64,000 bases of DNA from Temnothorax longispinosus. Taxonomy: Eukaryota; Arthropoda; Insecta; Hymenoptera; Formicidae. A model generated the notes under the pieces. It was given only the letters and a program-made list of their open reading frames with translations, was not told the DNA's origin and searched no databases. Shown here in pieces: positions 1 to 10,395 of the stretch; within the stretch, counting starts at the first letter, position 1, and every line of letters starts with the position of its first letter. The position numbers and the translations under genes are program-made. Where the stretch lies: contig NC_092363.1 of assembly GCF_030848805.1 (NCBI RefSeq), forward strand, positions 13,446,241 to 13,510,240, given 5' to 3'.

Positions 1-977
1 AGAGTAGCTCTCGAGATTGATTCTGACACTGTCCATTTGAGAGTAATTTTTCTGACATTGTATTCTCGCGAGCATCTCGTGAGAAGCCAGAGAGTATTCT
101 TTCGGAGAGTTCTTTCAAAACCGTGTCTACTTACGTACTTTTTTAGTCGATCTCTGAGAGTGGTGACATCATAATGTCTCGTAAACGAAAAAACTTGCGG
201 CTACTATAGTGGCTAGCATTATTTTAAAAAGAAAAAAGGTGTTAAATAACAACAAAAAGACCTTCTGGGTCAAGCAATAGATTGATCGCAGGTGCCGGAT
301 CTGCTCTAATTATTGATAGCTTAAGATTGAAGACTCCCAACAATTAAAAGTTTCTGCAGACTTACAAGTTGTGAAGTGGAATACATAGTGCGACATTATT
401 ATTTAGTTTTCAGTTTGCGAAATACCTTGATATTACATTTTTATATGTAAATATTTATTTTCTTTTTTTTTAATGTACTTAATTTGCGATGTAAAAATGT
501 ATTTAATTTCAGCACTGTAACTAAAACGTGCAAACTATGTAAAACTAAAGTGTAACTAATTATTGACCAAGTAATTAGAGAATGTATTACAAATATTCTT
601 ACCTAATTCTTTAAATTATGAATTTTTTTCGCGCTTTATTCGCAGAACATAAAAATTTTAAAATTTTTTTATTTCTGTCACAGTAGTTATAAAGTATCGT
701 ATTCCACAATAGTTCATGATTTCCGCATTGTTCAATAAATTCCATTGTGTCATCAAAGGAACAAACTTTTGCCATCTTGGTTTTTACTCTCAACATGTAG
801 CTCTCAAAATACGAACAGCGTTCGAGCTTGGCGAGCTGATCTCCGAGAGTAAAATAACGTCGTGTCGATTTGCGAGTAGGTCTTGACAAGTTCGCTCGCC
901 GAGAGCTGCGATTCATTCTCCGTTAGGTACTCTCCAGGAATATGTCCATTTGCGAGAATCAATCTCGAGAGCTACTC
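1..977. mobile_element. DNA transposon with long inverted repeats, PIF/Harbinger-like, cut by window start
   Basis: Bases 1-24 are repeated inverted without mismatch at 954-977, so the two ends form a terminal inverted repeat. The right copy continues to about 1010 with sequence whose partner would lie before base 1, so the left terminus is outside the window. The only notable ORF is the MADF-like one at 611-916. MADF or Myb-like proteins are usual accessory proteins of PIF/Harbinger elements, which suggests that superfamily. No DDE transposase is present, so this copy is non-autonomous. The target duplication cannot be read. Confidence 0.6.
611..916 (-). CDS. MADF-like (Harbinger accessory type) protein, short
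   Basis: An open frame of 101 codons starts with a basic N-terminus rich in Arg and Ser. Residues about 57-90 contain the opening of a MADF domain, with the pattern FIEQ..ELLWN....Y.DRNKK: an acidic helix start, the LW pair and the basic DRNKK stretch. The three-helix domain is normally 80-90 residues, so only its first half is present before the stop. It lies inside the long-TIR element. In the family MADF proteins bind DNA, and in Harbinger elements they help deliver the transposase. This copy is probably a truncated remnant. Confidence 0.45.
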   Translation of the reverse strand: MNRSSRRANLSRPTRKSTRRYFTLGDQLAKLERCSYFESYMLRVKTKMAKVCSFDDTMEFIEQCGNHELLWNTILYNYCDRNKKILKFLCSANKARKKFII

Positions 978-1215
978 TCGAGAGTTTTACTCGCAGGTGG
1001 ACACGCACTATTAAAGTTATTCTAACATAAACAAAAGTTAAAGTAAAGCTTTGTAAACCTCGTAAACTTTGACATGCAAAATAATTAAATTTACTAAAAT
1101 TAAATGTTTCTATTACACATAATTCAAGCTAAACTAATTAATATTATCTAAGGCAATGCCTATGCAATACGTGTGCTACCTGTTACTACGTTTACGCGAG
1201 CGCGTTACTTCATCT

Positions 1216-1272
1216 GTAGTAACTTACGATAATTCACTCGTTTACGCGGAGTAAATTATTGTAAGTTACTAC
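1216..1272. repeat. Short palindrome with an adjacent 22-bp tandem duplication
   Basis: GTAGTAACTTAC at 1216 is inverted at 1261-1272 around a centre rich in GTTTACGCG. Just after it, a unit of about 22 bp with core CCCGTTTACGCGAAGG occurs twice in tandem (1272-1314). GTTTACGCG also occurs at 1190 and 1249. It looks like the remains of a hairpin MITE. I see no gene in 978-1440. Confidence 0.5.
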
Positions 1273-1439
1273 AAAATCCCGTTTACGCGAAGGAAAATCC
1301 CGTTTACGCGAAGGAATTATCGTAAGTTTAGTATGTGCTGGCTCTAATACTTTTTCGCCGCACTGTATGACATCTGTCGCTCGACGTTCGCCGCGCCGCG
1401 CCGCGCCCCGCTCGCCGCTCGTCTCTCGACCCCCACCGC

Positions 1440-1774
1440 TCTTCTTCGAGGTCTTCCTGTCGAGGAGGGCGTAGCATAAGGAAACTCGCTATAATTTTGC
1501 AGATTGTAGCGAGTTCCAAATTGCTATTCCCAAACTAAGTTCCTACTTTGGCACTTTTTTTGTAATCACATTGTTTGGAGACACGTTTCTTTTTTTGTGA
1601 CGATGCTATGGGAACTGTTTTTCGACATCGAAACAACAATGTCTCTTTGTTGATGATTAATTTTTCACCACACTTCTCACAATTAATTTCCGATGGCAAC
1701 ACACCGTGTTGGATCAGGTAATCCACTAAATTTTCTTTTTTTGCCATTAGTTGGATAAAATCGAACAACAACAT
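1440..1774 (-). pseudogene. Merlin-type (IS1595-like) transposase, N-terminal fragment
   Basis: Read from the ATG near 1746, the frame gives a start MAKKENLV, a short helix ending HGVLP, then a zinc ribbon: C-x2-C (CEKCG) followed by FRCRK and, after a basic stretch, C-x4-KSA-x-VGT. An in-frame TAG stands where the family has Trp (GTW). The frame then continues with LATICKIIASFLMLRPPRQE, the helix that follows in Merlin transposases, before losing similarity in GC-rich DNA near 1440. The DDE catalytic part is absent. The family cuts and pastes DNA; this copy is dead. A piggyBac-like MITE lies immediately upstream of its start, at TTAA 1776. Confidence 0.75.
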
Positions 1775-1775
1775 G

Positions 1776-2422
1776 TTAACCCTTTCAGTCCCAGGCAGCG
1801 ATATATGACCACCTTTTGAGTCTTCTTTCCTTCATCGTAACTTTTAGTATAACTGCAAAAACTTGCATTTTTTTCTTTTTTATGTTGCTAAGGTTCAAAC
1901 TTAATAATCAAGTAGCATATTTAGCAATATTGTTTATAATTTTTTTTGTTATTAACAAATTTACATAAAAAAACGCACCATTTTTTCGGTTGAATTTGAT
2001 TGTAATGAAATTTGATAATTAATGTATACCTTAAAACATGGTTTTTTATGTTTTCGAGGTCGCTGATTACGAATCTGAAGTGAGATTTTCAAAATTTAAA
2101 ATGGCGGATCCAATATGGCGGACAAATTTTTAAAAATCAACCGGATTAATTTTTAAAAATTCGTCCTCCATATTGGATTTGCCATTTTAAATTTTGAAAA
2201 TCTGATTTCAGATTCCTAATCAGCGACCCCGAAAACTCCCGAGTAACAAGTTCCAAGCGAATCCGGTTGATTTTTACAAATTCGTCCGCCATATCGGATC
2301 CGCCATTTTGAATTTTAAAAATCTGATTTCAGATTCGTAATCAGCGACCCCGAAAACCATATACTCAATGCGTTTTGTAGATATTTGGCTATTCCCTTAA
2401 TTATGAGACTGAAAGGGTTAAA
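1776..2422. mobile_element. piggyBac-like non-autonomous element (MITE) with TTAA duplication
   Basis: TTAA stands at 1776-1779 and 2419-2422. Between them the ends are inverted: CCCTTTCAGTC at 1780 and its complement ending at 2418. TTAA target sites with CCCTTT-type termini are characteristic of piggyBac elements. The 639-bp body has no ORF. It consists of several direct and inverted copies of a segment containing ATGGCGGATCC and the motif pair GCCATATTGG / GCCATTTTG between 2060 and 2360. Confidence 0.8.
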
Positions 2423-2755
2423 TAATTTTGGTCAATTCTGACAGCTACGAGTACGTAATAGGATACATTGGCGCGCTTCACTTCTTTAAAATTACGTGAT
2501 TGTAGCCAAAGCGCATGCTCGTATCGCTGCATTTCGTCGATATATCAGATTTTCTAACCCGAATAGTCGTCAACTTTAACGATTAATATCTCGCTTCGCG
2601 AGGCAGACCGCCGCGTTTATCAGTCAGATTCTTTCATTTCGTGCAAAAACGCGTCGATTGAACATAATTTTATCTATATCTGCGTTCAGGCCCGTATTCT
2701 AAATAAATACCGGAACGGCTTAAGGTCTCTCTTCTAAGAGGTAAAATATTAAAAT
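2423..2755. other. Stretch with no recognised feature
   Basis: I see no convincing ORF or repeat boundary here. The last part (about 2560-2755) is more GC-rich and directly abuts the tRNA-like sequence, so it could be the body of a SINE on the minus strand. Confidence 0.3.
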
Positions 2756-2827
2756 GGCCAGACGGATTCGAACCTGAGTCTTAGCGGTTTCGAGTCTGGC
2801 ATTTATGCCACTAGACCACACTGCCCT
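2756..2827 (-). repeat. tRNA-derived sequence (SINE head or tRNA pseudogene)
   Basis: On the minus strand an A box (TGGTCTAGTGG, 2808-2818) and a perfect B box (GGTTCGAATCC, 2764-2774) are about 34 bp apart, the spacing of an internal Pol III promoter. The T-stem and acceptor stem pair poorly, so it is not a functional tRNA. A tRNA-derived SINE head or a decayed tRNA gene fits best. Confidence 0.55.
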
Positions 2828-3309
2828 CACAAAAATGTGAAACGCTTCACGATTTTGCGTGTCATCCTTGTGTAGAGGCTACACTAATCTTCTCTATCGT
2901 TCCAATTTTATAGTATATATGTAGGGGAGACCGGGGCAAAGTCGTCACTATTTTTTCGGTGCCGATTTTTAACAACAAAACAAATAATTTTAGTAAAATG
3001 TGGTATACCGTTGTAAAGAGTAAATCCCTACAAAATTTATAAGGGCATTTTTGGTCTACGTCGCTTTGTTCAACCGGTATAGAGTAAAAACGACAACGGT
3101 GCAAAAATTGAAATGTCAAAATTGCCGAGGCGGAGTCGTCACTCCATTCTTGGACTGGATTTTAAATGAAAATTCATAATTCCGATCATGAAAAATGATA
3201 GAATATATTTTATTAATTATTTTTTAATAAACAAATGGAAACATTAATTAAAAACACGATGGCGGAAAATAATTACAAGAAAAGCGCACGCACCCTACGC
3301 ACTTATGTA

Positions 3310-4091
3310 CCCTACGCTCGCATGAAATGCACTGTTTTTCATCAGCTCTGTTCTCTGTTATCTCTGAGCACATGCAGCACATATCATTTAATACACATAT
3401 ACAATCAATAGTTTCATCTGCTTATAGAACGCTTGGATTCATCCTCCGATGGGGTAGATTTTTTAAGAATATAACCACTTTAAAATTATTATGCTGTACG
3501 TTAGTTCGCCCCAAGTTGGAGTACTGTTCCATAGTTTGGTCTCCGTATTTTGAATGTCATCAGTTATTGATTGAACGTGTGCAGCACAAATTCCTGCGTA
3601 TGGCTGCTTATCGGCTAGGTAATCCCATGTCAATTACTTGCCATGACTACTGCACTATATTAGATAGATTAAATCTGCTATCGTTAGAAAGTAGGAGACT
3701 AACCTTTGATCTTACATTTATTTTTAAGCTTCTTAATCACTCTATTGATTGTCCGGATTTGTTGGAACGTATCTATTTTAACATCCCGACTAGAGAATTA
3801 AGACAGTACTCCATCTTCCACCTCGAGTATCACCGTACTTTGTATAGCGTAAATTCTTGTGTAAATAGGCTAATAATATCTGCAAGTAATTTCTCCAATA
3901 GGGTTGACTTTTTTGGTGGCTCTGTATCAACTTTTAAACAAAAACTTTCTCGTCTACTCTTGTAACCTGAATGTTCTCCATATCATGTTGTAAAATTTTA
4001 ATTTTATCTTATTGTTCTTGTTTTTTCTTTTCTCTTTGTACGCTAAAGGGTTTATTACCCGTTAATAAAATTTATTATTATTATTATTATC
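3310..4091 (+). mobile_element. LINE 3' fragment, Jockey/CR1-like, with (TTA)n tail
   Basis: The fragment holds the end of a reverse transcriptase frame (3327-3965), a short 3' UTR and a terminal run of TTA repeats (about 4065-4091). A TTA-rich tail and 5' truncation are usual for target-primed insertions. It interrupts the pogo-like element, since transposase remnants resume immediately after it. I could not define a target duplication. Confidence 0.7.
3327..3965 (+). pseudogene. C-terminal part of LINE reverse transcriptase
   Basis: The 212-residue frame starts inside the protein and has no upstream catalytic domain. It contains the post-RT region of Jockey/CR1-type LINE proteins: SIVSSAYRTLGFILR, then LYC-like LLCCTLVRPKLEYCSIVWSP and ERVQHKFLR, followed by a long C-terminal tail. 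These patterns lie after the YADD palm motif, which is absent here. It is an open fragment of a 5'-truncated copy rather than a functional gene. Clade assignment within the Jockey superfamily is uncertain. Confidence 0.75.
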
Positions 4092-4094
4092 CAA

Positions 4095-4395
4095 GTCCTC
4101 GTCGGAATCCGACCACTGCTGCTTTTTTGACTTTGATTTTCGCCCGAAGCCTCCATGATATCGTACGGCCACGTCATCCAAGTATGCTATTTCATCATTA
4201 TTCTTCTTTAGCCAGTTGTTCAACGTAGTTCTCGGGACTCTAAACTGTTTTGCGGCTACTTTTGTCTTAATTTTATCTTTCGTCTTAATTTTGTCTTACT
4301 TTGTCTTACTTTGTCTTAATTTTATCTTTTTTCACCGCAAGAACTGCCTTCCTGAGATGCTTCTTGTCGACGGGAGTCGTTTTGGATGGTACGTG
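4095..4395 (-). pseudogene. pogo/pipsqueak-type helix-turn-helix, transposase N-terminus remnant
   Basis: On the minus strand the frame gives KKHLRKAVLAVKK, then a short expansion of TAAGACAAA-like repeats, then VAAKQFRVPRTTLNNWLKK. This is the HTH_psq pattern (basic helix, A-A-x-x-F-x-V-P-x-x-T-L) at the start of pogo/Tigger transposases. The repeat expansion splits the domain with stops, and no DDE domain is left because the LINE lies directly downstream. In the family this domain binds the terminal repeats. The copy is non-functional. Confidence 0.7.
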
Positions 4396-4889
4396 CGTAC
4401 CATTTTCTTGCAATTGAGAAATACAATGACGCATTTGAAACGAAAAATAGAGTGAAACCACCGGGATAAAGTCGTCATGACCCTCGCATACTGGACGTGC
4501 ACTCCGCCCCGGTGGCTTGGTGACGCCCCGGACATAGATTTTAAGTTTGATCGCTCATGAAATATTAGAAATCAACGAAAATAAAAAAACTTCACTGGAT
4601 TTGTGTTCAGCATGCATTACTCTTTAGAATCACTTATCTCGAAATTCGGAGAGAAAATAATATTTAAAATATTAAAAATTTTCGACGCGCAAAAAATTTC
4701 ACTTTTAACCTTCGAAAACACGTTTGCCTTAATCACAACATGGCATATAATTTTACTAAACTCCGTTGGTCACATGGGCACAATAAGTAGCGTTTACAAT
4801 ATTAATGGCGAATTCACACAACATGCAGATTTCGAGATAATTGTAGTGACGACTCCGCCCCGGTGACGACTTCGCCCCGGTCTCCCCTA

Positions 4890-5179
4890 CTGCCAAAGCA
4901 AGTACTTAATAACATTGAAATCTGACTATTGGTTTTCACTAATTTTACCAAACATGAAAAATATGCCATTTTTACGTACTATATTCTTAACAAACATTAT
5001 TGCTATTTGAGACAATTTTTTTATCGTTGTTAATAAGAAATTAATATATAAATAAAACATTTCAATTATTTGTATTATTTTATTGACGGTTAGTGATTTA
5101 TTATACATTTTTCTCTATGAATCGCTGATTTTTCATCTTAAAATTCATTCAAAATAACTTTAAAACCTGACATGATGGA
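4890..5179. other. AT-rich stretch with no recognised feature
   Basis: Low-complexity AT-rich DNA. The only frame, a 60-codon one on minus, shows no family pattern. Confidence 0.4.
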
Positions 5180-6033
5180 GCAATTTGGATAATTATGCAT
5201 ATTAAGATCCCACTCGCCACTGACCTTGACCTTGACATATGTTGTCAAGGTCATGACCCTGAGTAACCTTGACCTTGAAAAAAGTGGCGGTCACGATCCG
5301 TTCAAAAGTTACGAAGCATTAAAGTTTTCGCTTTGCAAAATTAGTTGTATATCGCCACAAATATTCACACAGATGATCGACTATCTTGTAAATGACTAAT
5401 ATATATGTGGAAATAGTACATGTACGAACAAAGGAAAATCTTTTAAAGCAGTAAATGAAAATTTTAAAAAAGTGGAAAACCAACGCATGCACTTTGAAAA
5501 CACACTATGTGTTTAGTTTAATAATAGAGGAGCCGCCCGCAGGAGGGCGGAACCTACAGCCTCCACGCATATACTTTCCACGCGAAACGAGTTGTCACAT
5601 GGGTTTGTGGCGGGCTTTACGAGCACGTTTAAGTAGAGGTGGTATTAAACAAGATAAGTTAGTCGATCATTTGTGTAAATATTTGCGGCGATATACAACT
5701 AATTTTGTAAAGCAAAAACTTTAATGCTTCGTAACTTTTGAACAGATCGTGACCGCCACTTTTTCCAAAATCAAGTTTACTCAGGGTCATGTTTTTTTTA
5801 TAACGGGGGGAAATCCACACGGATACCCCCTTCCCCGGGGTGGGGAGGACGGTTATGTGGGACTTTAACCCACTGAAAACCCCCTCGAATGTCCCTCACG
5901 GCGCTTTTTGGGGAGGCCCCGGGAATCACAAGTATACCTTCCGTGAGCCTCCCCACCAGGGTCATGACCTTGACAACATAGGTCAAGGGCCTTAGCAAGT
6001 GGGGTCTTAATATGCATAATTACCGCAATTTGG
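5180..6033. mobile_element. Fold-back element with GACCTTGACC-rich ends
   Basis: TAATTATGCATATTAAGA at 5190 is inverted at the right end (to 6022). The arms are long: the GACCTTGACC tracts, AGTGGCGGTCACGATC, and the block TTAAAGTTTT to ATATCGCC are all mirrored around a centre near 5540. GCAATTTGG occurs just outside both ends (5180-5188 and 6025-6033), a likely 9-bp target duplication. Nine-bp duplications with long inverted repeats are typical of Mutator-like elements, but there is no transposase to confirm that. Confidence 0.65.
5792..5956 (-). mobile_element. R1-like LINE, short 3' end copy
   Basis: Starting at poly-T (poly-A on minus), this 165-bp segment matches the 3' end of the R1-like LINE at 6619: ACGGGGGGAAATCC, CACGGATACCCCC and the GGCCCCGGGAA block. 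It is flanked by CAGGGTCATG at 5782-5791 and 5957-5966, a 10-bp target duplication, and lies in the right arm of the fold-back element. Confidence 0.75.
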
Positions 6034-6369
6034 ACAGTGGTATTGTTTTTGTGACCGAAAATCTATAAAAAACATTTACTCTGATTAAAGTTATTTAACA
6101 ACAATTTTTTTGTCGGTCTGTTATTGCAAAAATCATAAAACAGTCAAAAATTTTCTATTCAGTTTTATTCACTGTATCTATCCACTGAGAAGGGTTACGC
6201 TTATTATCAGATACCTTGTTTATTATAGAAATAAAATATTTAATGTATTGTGTATAATAAAAAATCGAATACATTTATTAGATGCTAAGTATTGTTTACT
6301 CATGCTTTTCTACTTTTTTAATATTTATTAAGCAACTAATGTATAATATCCATTTATGTTTTTAATTAG
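6034..6369. other. AT-rich stretch, possible intron
   Basis: There is no coding signal of its own. It ends in a pyrimidine-rich run and TTAG just before an exon-like segment. Confidence 0.3.
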
Positions 6370-6517
6370 AGCTTTGGAATTAGCAAGAAAATATAAAAGG
6401 CAACTTGAGGAAGTTCTAAATACAAGAACAAAATATTTGCAGACCATCGATAAAAATGAAACCAATCATAGTTTTCTTGTATTTATGGCAAATATTTCGT
6501 CATCACAAATAAATCAA
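6370..6517 (+). CDS. Candidate isolated internal exon, unknown protein
   Basis: The 148-bp segment is bounded by an acceptor (TTTTTAATTAG) and a donor (GTAAGA). One frame is open throughout and gives about 49 residues, starting ALELARKYKRQLEE, a charged amphipathic helix, and ending ANISSSQINQ. It begins with one leftover base and ends on a whole codon. Codon use looks coding compared with the surrounding AT-rich DNA. I do not recognise the protein. No partner exon was identified, so it may belong to a decayed gene, a transposon gene or a gene extending beyond the mobile elements around it. Confidence 0.4.
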
Positions 6518-6618
6518 GTAAGATAATTCTTAACAAAATATTTAATGATTTCCTACTCTCACAAAGTGTTTTGGTAATTATACAGAAAGATGTCAACCTC
6601 ATGTATGACCTTGACCTT

Positions 6619-8215
6619 TTTTTTGTTAACGGGGGGGAAATCCGCACGGATACCCCCTCTCCCAGGGCGGGGAGGGCATTTATGTGGGACTCCAACCCAC
6701 TAAAACCCCCCCGGATGTTCCTCACGGCGTTTTGTGAGGAGGCCCCGGGAACTTGAGATATCTACCATGGGCCTCGTCACGCCTTGCCCTTTCGGCAAAA
6801 CCCCACAGTTAAGCTAACTTGTGGCGGATGGGTGACATTACCTCCATCCGCCACCCCTCCGGGGGTGCTACCGTGGCAGCCGCGGGCGAACGGTGGTCCC
6901 CGACCGTTCACCCGCCCCTCGGGCGGGGAGGAGAGAAGGTAGCCATCACCGAGGTGACGGGTTCCTCCCCCCGCGCCCTTGCTCAAAGGGTAGGTGGGGG
7001 TCAAGGCTCGTGAGTCCCGACCCCCGACTTCCGCAGGCCGAGAAGGGTACTTGTGGCGGGTAGCCCTTGGGCCACCCGCCCGAGCCCCCTCCGGTCCGCA
7101 TCTTCTACCGACTCAGTCGGCATCTTGCAGTAGCTCGGTGGCGGGAGAGGCGGGCACCCAGGGGCCCGCCCCCCCCGTCACCACCCGCGCTTCCTCCTTG
7201 TTGTCCTACTTGTAGCGCCTTCCTCCTCTCGGAACCGGGGAGGGGAGGAGGGGGCCGACGCGGTATATTGGGCTTCCCGCGCCGTTACTTTTTCCTATTC
7301 TCTAACCGAAGCTGTTTAGGGCGCGCATTTCTTCCCCCGGAACCACGGGAGGGAGGAAGGGAGCCGACGCATTACAACGGACTTCCCGCGTCGTTGTTGC
7401 TTCCTATCTGTCGCGCCTATTATTGGCGTCTACAGGGAGGTAAGGGAAATCATTCTCTCCCAGCACTTTCTCTTTCCCTTTCGTCCGCCTCCTTCTGCGA
7501 CATTACTTTGTCACAGAAGGAGACGAACGCCTTCCATTTCCTCTCCCCTTCTGGCCCCATCGCAGCTGCGACAATGGCCGAAGGGGAGAGGTCGTGCCCC
7601 ACAATGTCCCGGAAAGCACGGCGCTGCTCCTCCCACGCCGGGCAGAACTCAAGCGTATGCTGCGCCGTGTCCGCCCCCTCCGGGCAATGGTGGCACTCCG
7701 TGGTGCGCTCTCTTCCTATTTTGCACAGGTACTGACCAAAGCATCCGTGCCCGGTCAGCACCTGTGCCGCGTGGAAATTAATTCCGCGTCCCTTGCGGCC
7801 CATCCATTCTTGCAGGACAGGCCACACGGCCTCTCGGACCCTCTCTCCGCTCTCCAACCGGGGGTCATCGAGGAGTTTCTCCCAGTTTCGGAAGAGGGTC
7901 TCTCTGGCCTGCAGCCTCAGCGCGGTCCTCATTTGCGGGGTAAGTGTGGTGATCCTCAGTTTTTCCCTCATAGTCCCGGCACGCCGATAGGTTTCGGCTT
8001 GTGTCTGGGCCATGAGGACCACCGGTGGTATCCCCGCGAGGACCGTTGCCGCCGTATGAGAGACGGTTCTATACGTGCGGGCGGCTCTCCCTGCAATGAG
8101 ACACTGCACTGATTGCAGCTCCCTTTTGATGCGGTCGTTCGTCGCCGCTTCTGCCGCCCACACTGGTGCTCCGTAAAAGAGTATAGAGTGGACCGTCGCC
8201 GCATACAGACGGCGC
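6619..8215 (-). mobile_element. R1-clade-like LINE, 5' truncated, with long target duplication
   Basis: The minus-strand copy starts (5' truncated) inside the reverse transcriptase at 8215 and ends in poly-A (poly-T at 6617-6624). TGTATGACCTTGACCTT flanks it at 6602-6618 and 8216-8232, a target duplication of 14-17 bp. R1-clade elements often make duplications near 14 bp. The 3' UTR (6625-7450) is GC-rich, unlike the AT-rich surroundings. Confidence 0.8.
7450..8215 (-). pseudogene. R1-like LINE ORF2, C-terminal region with zinc knuckle
   Basis: The open frame of about 250 residues begins after the RT catalytic core (YAATVHSILFYGAPVWA is the post-YxDD thumb region) and continues to the stop near 7450. 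Towards the C-terminus it has C-x2-C-x7-H-x4-C (CHHCPEG...HTLEFC), the CCHC knuckle typical of R1 and I-type ORF2 proteins. The endonuclease and RT palm are missing, so the copy is inactive. The frame is otherwise free of stops, so the insertion is not very old. The first residues of the frame, before 8215, are read from the host fold-back element. Confidence 0.75.
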
Positions 8216-8969
8216 TGTATGACCTTGACCTTGATATATAATGTCAAGGTCACCCTCCTGAGTAATTTTCAGAAGATTTTAGCCGGTCGTTGTTCATTAA
8301 AAAGTTATTAACAAATGAAACTAAAAAATATAAAAAGTAATTTACTGATATATGTGTATAGACAGTACACATAGGCGGGAGTAGGTGGGGATAGACCTTG
8401 GTTCGCGTGAAAAGTTGAAAACCTGAACCATACAATGGTAGACTTTTGATTAGATTGAAGCGAGGTTCATCCCACCCCATCTCGGTCTGTTTATAAGACA
8501 AAACAAGGTCTATCATTGTACGATTCAGATTTTCAACTTTTCACGCAAACCAAGATCCATCCCCGCCTATATGTGTATTGTCTATATACATATATTAGTA
8601 AATTACTTCCCTTAGCACTGACACAAACTGTTATATTTCTGAAACTTTTTTCTCAATAACTTTTTAATAAAAAACGACCGCCAGCTAAAACCTTCCGAAG
8701 GTCACTCAGAAGGGTGACCTTGACACCAATATCAAGGTCGAAGTCACGGTCTTACATACGGGTCTCGCAACTCGATAAAATTTCAGTGCTGGGGATGACT
8801 CCAATATCGAAATCATTTTTTGGTGTCGCTGCTATTGGTTTGACAGTGCCAACGTAACCTTCTTCATTACGTCGGATAGCTGGCTTTCGGCTCTTTGAGA
8901 TTAACAAACCTACCTACGGACTCAATAAGTCACCGTGGACGCGTTGTATGTTCTGTCAGATTTGAAGTG

Positions 8970-9086
8970 ATGGCAAAATCCATCGTTGTACCTAAATACA
9001 AAACAGGTTACAAAAGCCTGAAAATAAAACGCTCTGTTTTTAAAGTGCCAACGAATAGCGAATGGCTCAAAAATTCTCTAAATTAA
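8970..9086 (+). pseudogene. Decayed THAP-like zinc-finger N-terminus
   Basis: From the ATG at 8970 the frame reads MAKSIVVPKYKTGYKS, then SVFKVPTNSEWLKN before a stop at 9086. This resembles a THAP domain, where C-x2-4-C near PGC-x-TGY is followed by an F-x-x-P stretch and a W-x-x-x-L helix. The expected cysteines are replaced (Ser and Tyr), so zinc binding would be lost. THAP domains occur in P-element and Kolobok transposases and in host proteins. The rest of the protein is absent. The identification rests on a short pattern. Confidence 0.35.
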
Positions 9087-9669
9087 TAAATTGATAAGTC
9101 TTCATTATATATATTTACTATACATTGTGTGCTGTTTTCGATCATTTGTACCTGCCCTATTTCATTCACGATCGGCACGTAAAATTTCAAAATATAGGCA
9201 GTAGTTTCTATAAAATCTATCTTGGTCTGCACGAAATTATTTTTGTATGCAAAATGCGATAAAAATATATTGTAATATACTTTTATCGATTTACAATATA
9301 TTTTTAAATTATATATATATACACGAAGTGTGATCAAAAAGTTCGTGGAAAAATTTTTTTTCTGCCGACGTGGCAACACTGTAGCCTTCTATGGTGGTTT
9401 GGCGTCTAAGAGGAAGCCTTACGAGTCATCAGTGCAAGTTTGATCACGATTGAGTGCATAAGTATTTTTTGTGCCAGTATTTCTGAACGCAGTTTTTTGC
9501 GCGGTCGAAATAGAGCGAGATGTTTTAATGCTCTTCACATCCTCAAAATGTTCATCCCGCATAATCGTTTTAACTTTAGGGAACAAAAATGTCGCAAGGG
9601 GCTAAATCAGGCGAATGCTTTTAGCGAATTTCACGAGGATGTTGGTTCTTTGTTTGGATAAAACATCTC

Positions 9670-9790
9670 CCCAAGGAACCACATTGCAATTAAAAAATTA
9701 CGTTATTTTGACATCATATTGACCAAAAAATGATGTGAATTTGGTCAATATGACGTTAGAATGACGTCATTTTGCGATATGTTCCTTGGG
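9670..9790. mobile_element. 120-bp palindromic MITE nested in the mariner-like element
   Basis: CCCAAGGAAC at 9670 is inverted at 9781-9790. The interior also mirrors (ATTGACCAAA / TTTGGTCAAT, GACGT / ACGTC). It has no coding capacity. The target duplication is unclear. Confidence 0.65.
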
Positions 9791-10263
9791 TTGCTCCATT
9801 TCGACCGCGCAAAAAAACTGCGTTCACAAATACTGGCACAAAAAAAATACGTATGCACTCGATTGTGACCAAAAAAGGACCCCGCACCCAAATGAGGGGA
9901 ATTTGGTTCTCGGCCAAACTTGCTGAAACTGTAGTATGTTATTCTTTATGACCTCCTGATCAAAAGTCTCAATGGACACAAAGTCCAAAAATCAATGGTT
10001 TTCGAGATACTGTGCTTCAAAAGTTCGATTTTTAGTTTTTTGCATGTAATCAAGTGAATATACGAAATCGGGTTTACGATCGTAATATACGCGTAACTGT
10101 AAACATGTGAGCGCAGATGTGTATGCGACGGTAGTATTGAATTGACAAGCATACTGATTTTGAAAACCAGCTATTGTTTATATCCTATAAGCGACACAAT
10201 TAGTGCCCGCTCTTAGCGCAATCCAGGACCAACCACGAGGAGGTGGCGAGCATACTGGTCCCT

Positions 10264-10305
10264 TTGTGTGTGCGTGTGTGCGTGTGTGCGTGCGTGCGCG
10301 CGCGC

Positions 10306-10386
<81 letters not shown>

Positions 10387-10395
10387 CGTGTCAGC
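10264..10395 (+). repeat. (GT)n microsatellite with GC-rich start
   Basis: A nearly pure GT tract runs from about 10308 to 10382, preceded by GTGCGTGC and GCGCGC variants. The long His/Thr or Cys/Val frames across it are artefacts of the repeat. Confidence 0.95.

Larger units (their letters stand above)
2922..4889. mobile_element. pogo-like DNA transposon (TA duplication) containing a LINE insertion
   Basis: GGGGAGACCGGGGC at 2924 is inverted at the right end (to 4887), each flanked by TA (2922-2923 and 4888-4889). The repeat extends about 27 bp with one mismatch. The motif CCCCGGTG with GTCGTCAC recurs just inside both ends and near 4500-4530. A fragment of pogo-type helix-turn-helix coding sequence lies at about 4095-4395 on the minus strand. 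A LINE 3' end at 3310-4090 was inserted later. Confidence 0.75.
6590..8760. mobile_element. Second GACCTTGACC fold-back element, split by an R1-like LINE
   Basis: The arms at about 8216-8345 and 8625-8755 are inverted copies: GTCAAGGTCACCCT, AGTTATTAA and a CGGTCGTT-like motif. An inner pair is CCTTGGTTCGCGTGAAAAG and its near complement, with CCCCGCCTAT. The left terminus lies near 6595 because the LINE at 6619-8215 separates it from the rest. The GACCTTGACCTTGA termini relate it to the element at 5190-6022. No transposase is present. Confidence 0.6.

Noticed and set aside
2756..2827. Functional tRNA gene
   Set aside because: A and B boxes are good, but T-stem and acceptor stem do not pair.
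7067..8112. Frames of 222 and 172 codons on plus
   Set aside because: They lie over the 3' UTR and ORF2 of the R1-like LINE on the other strand; no family pattern.
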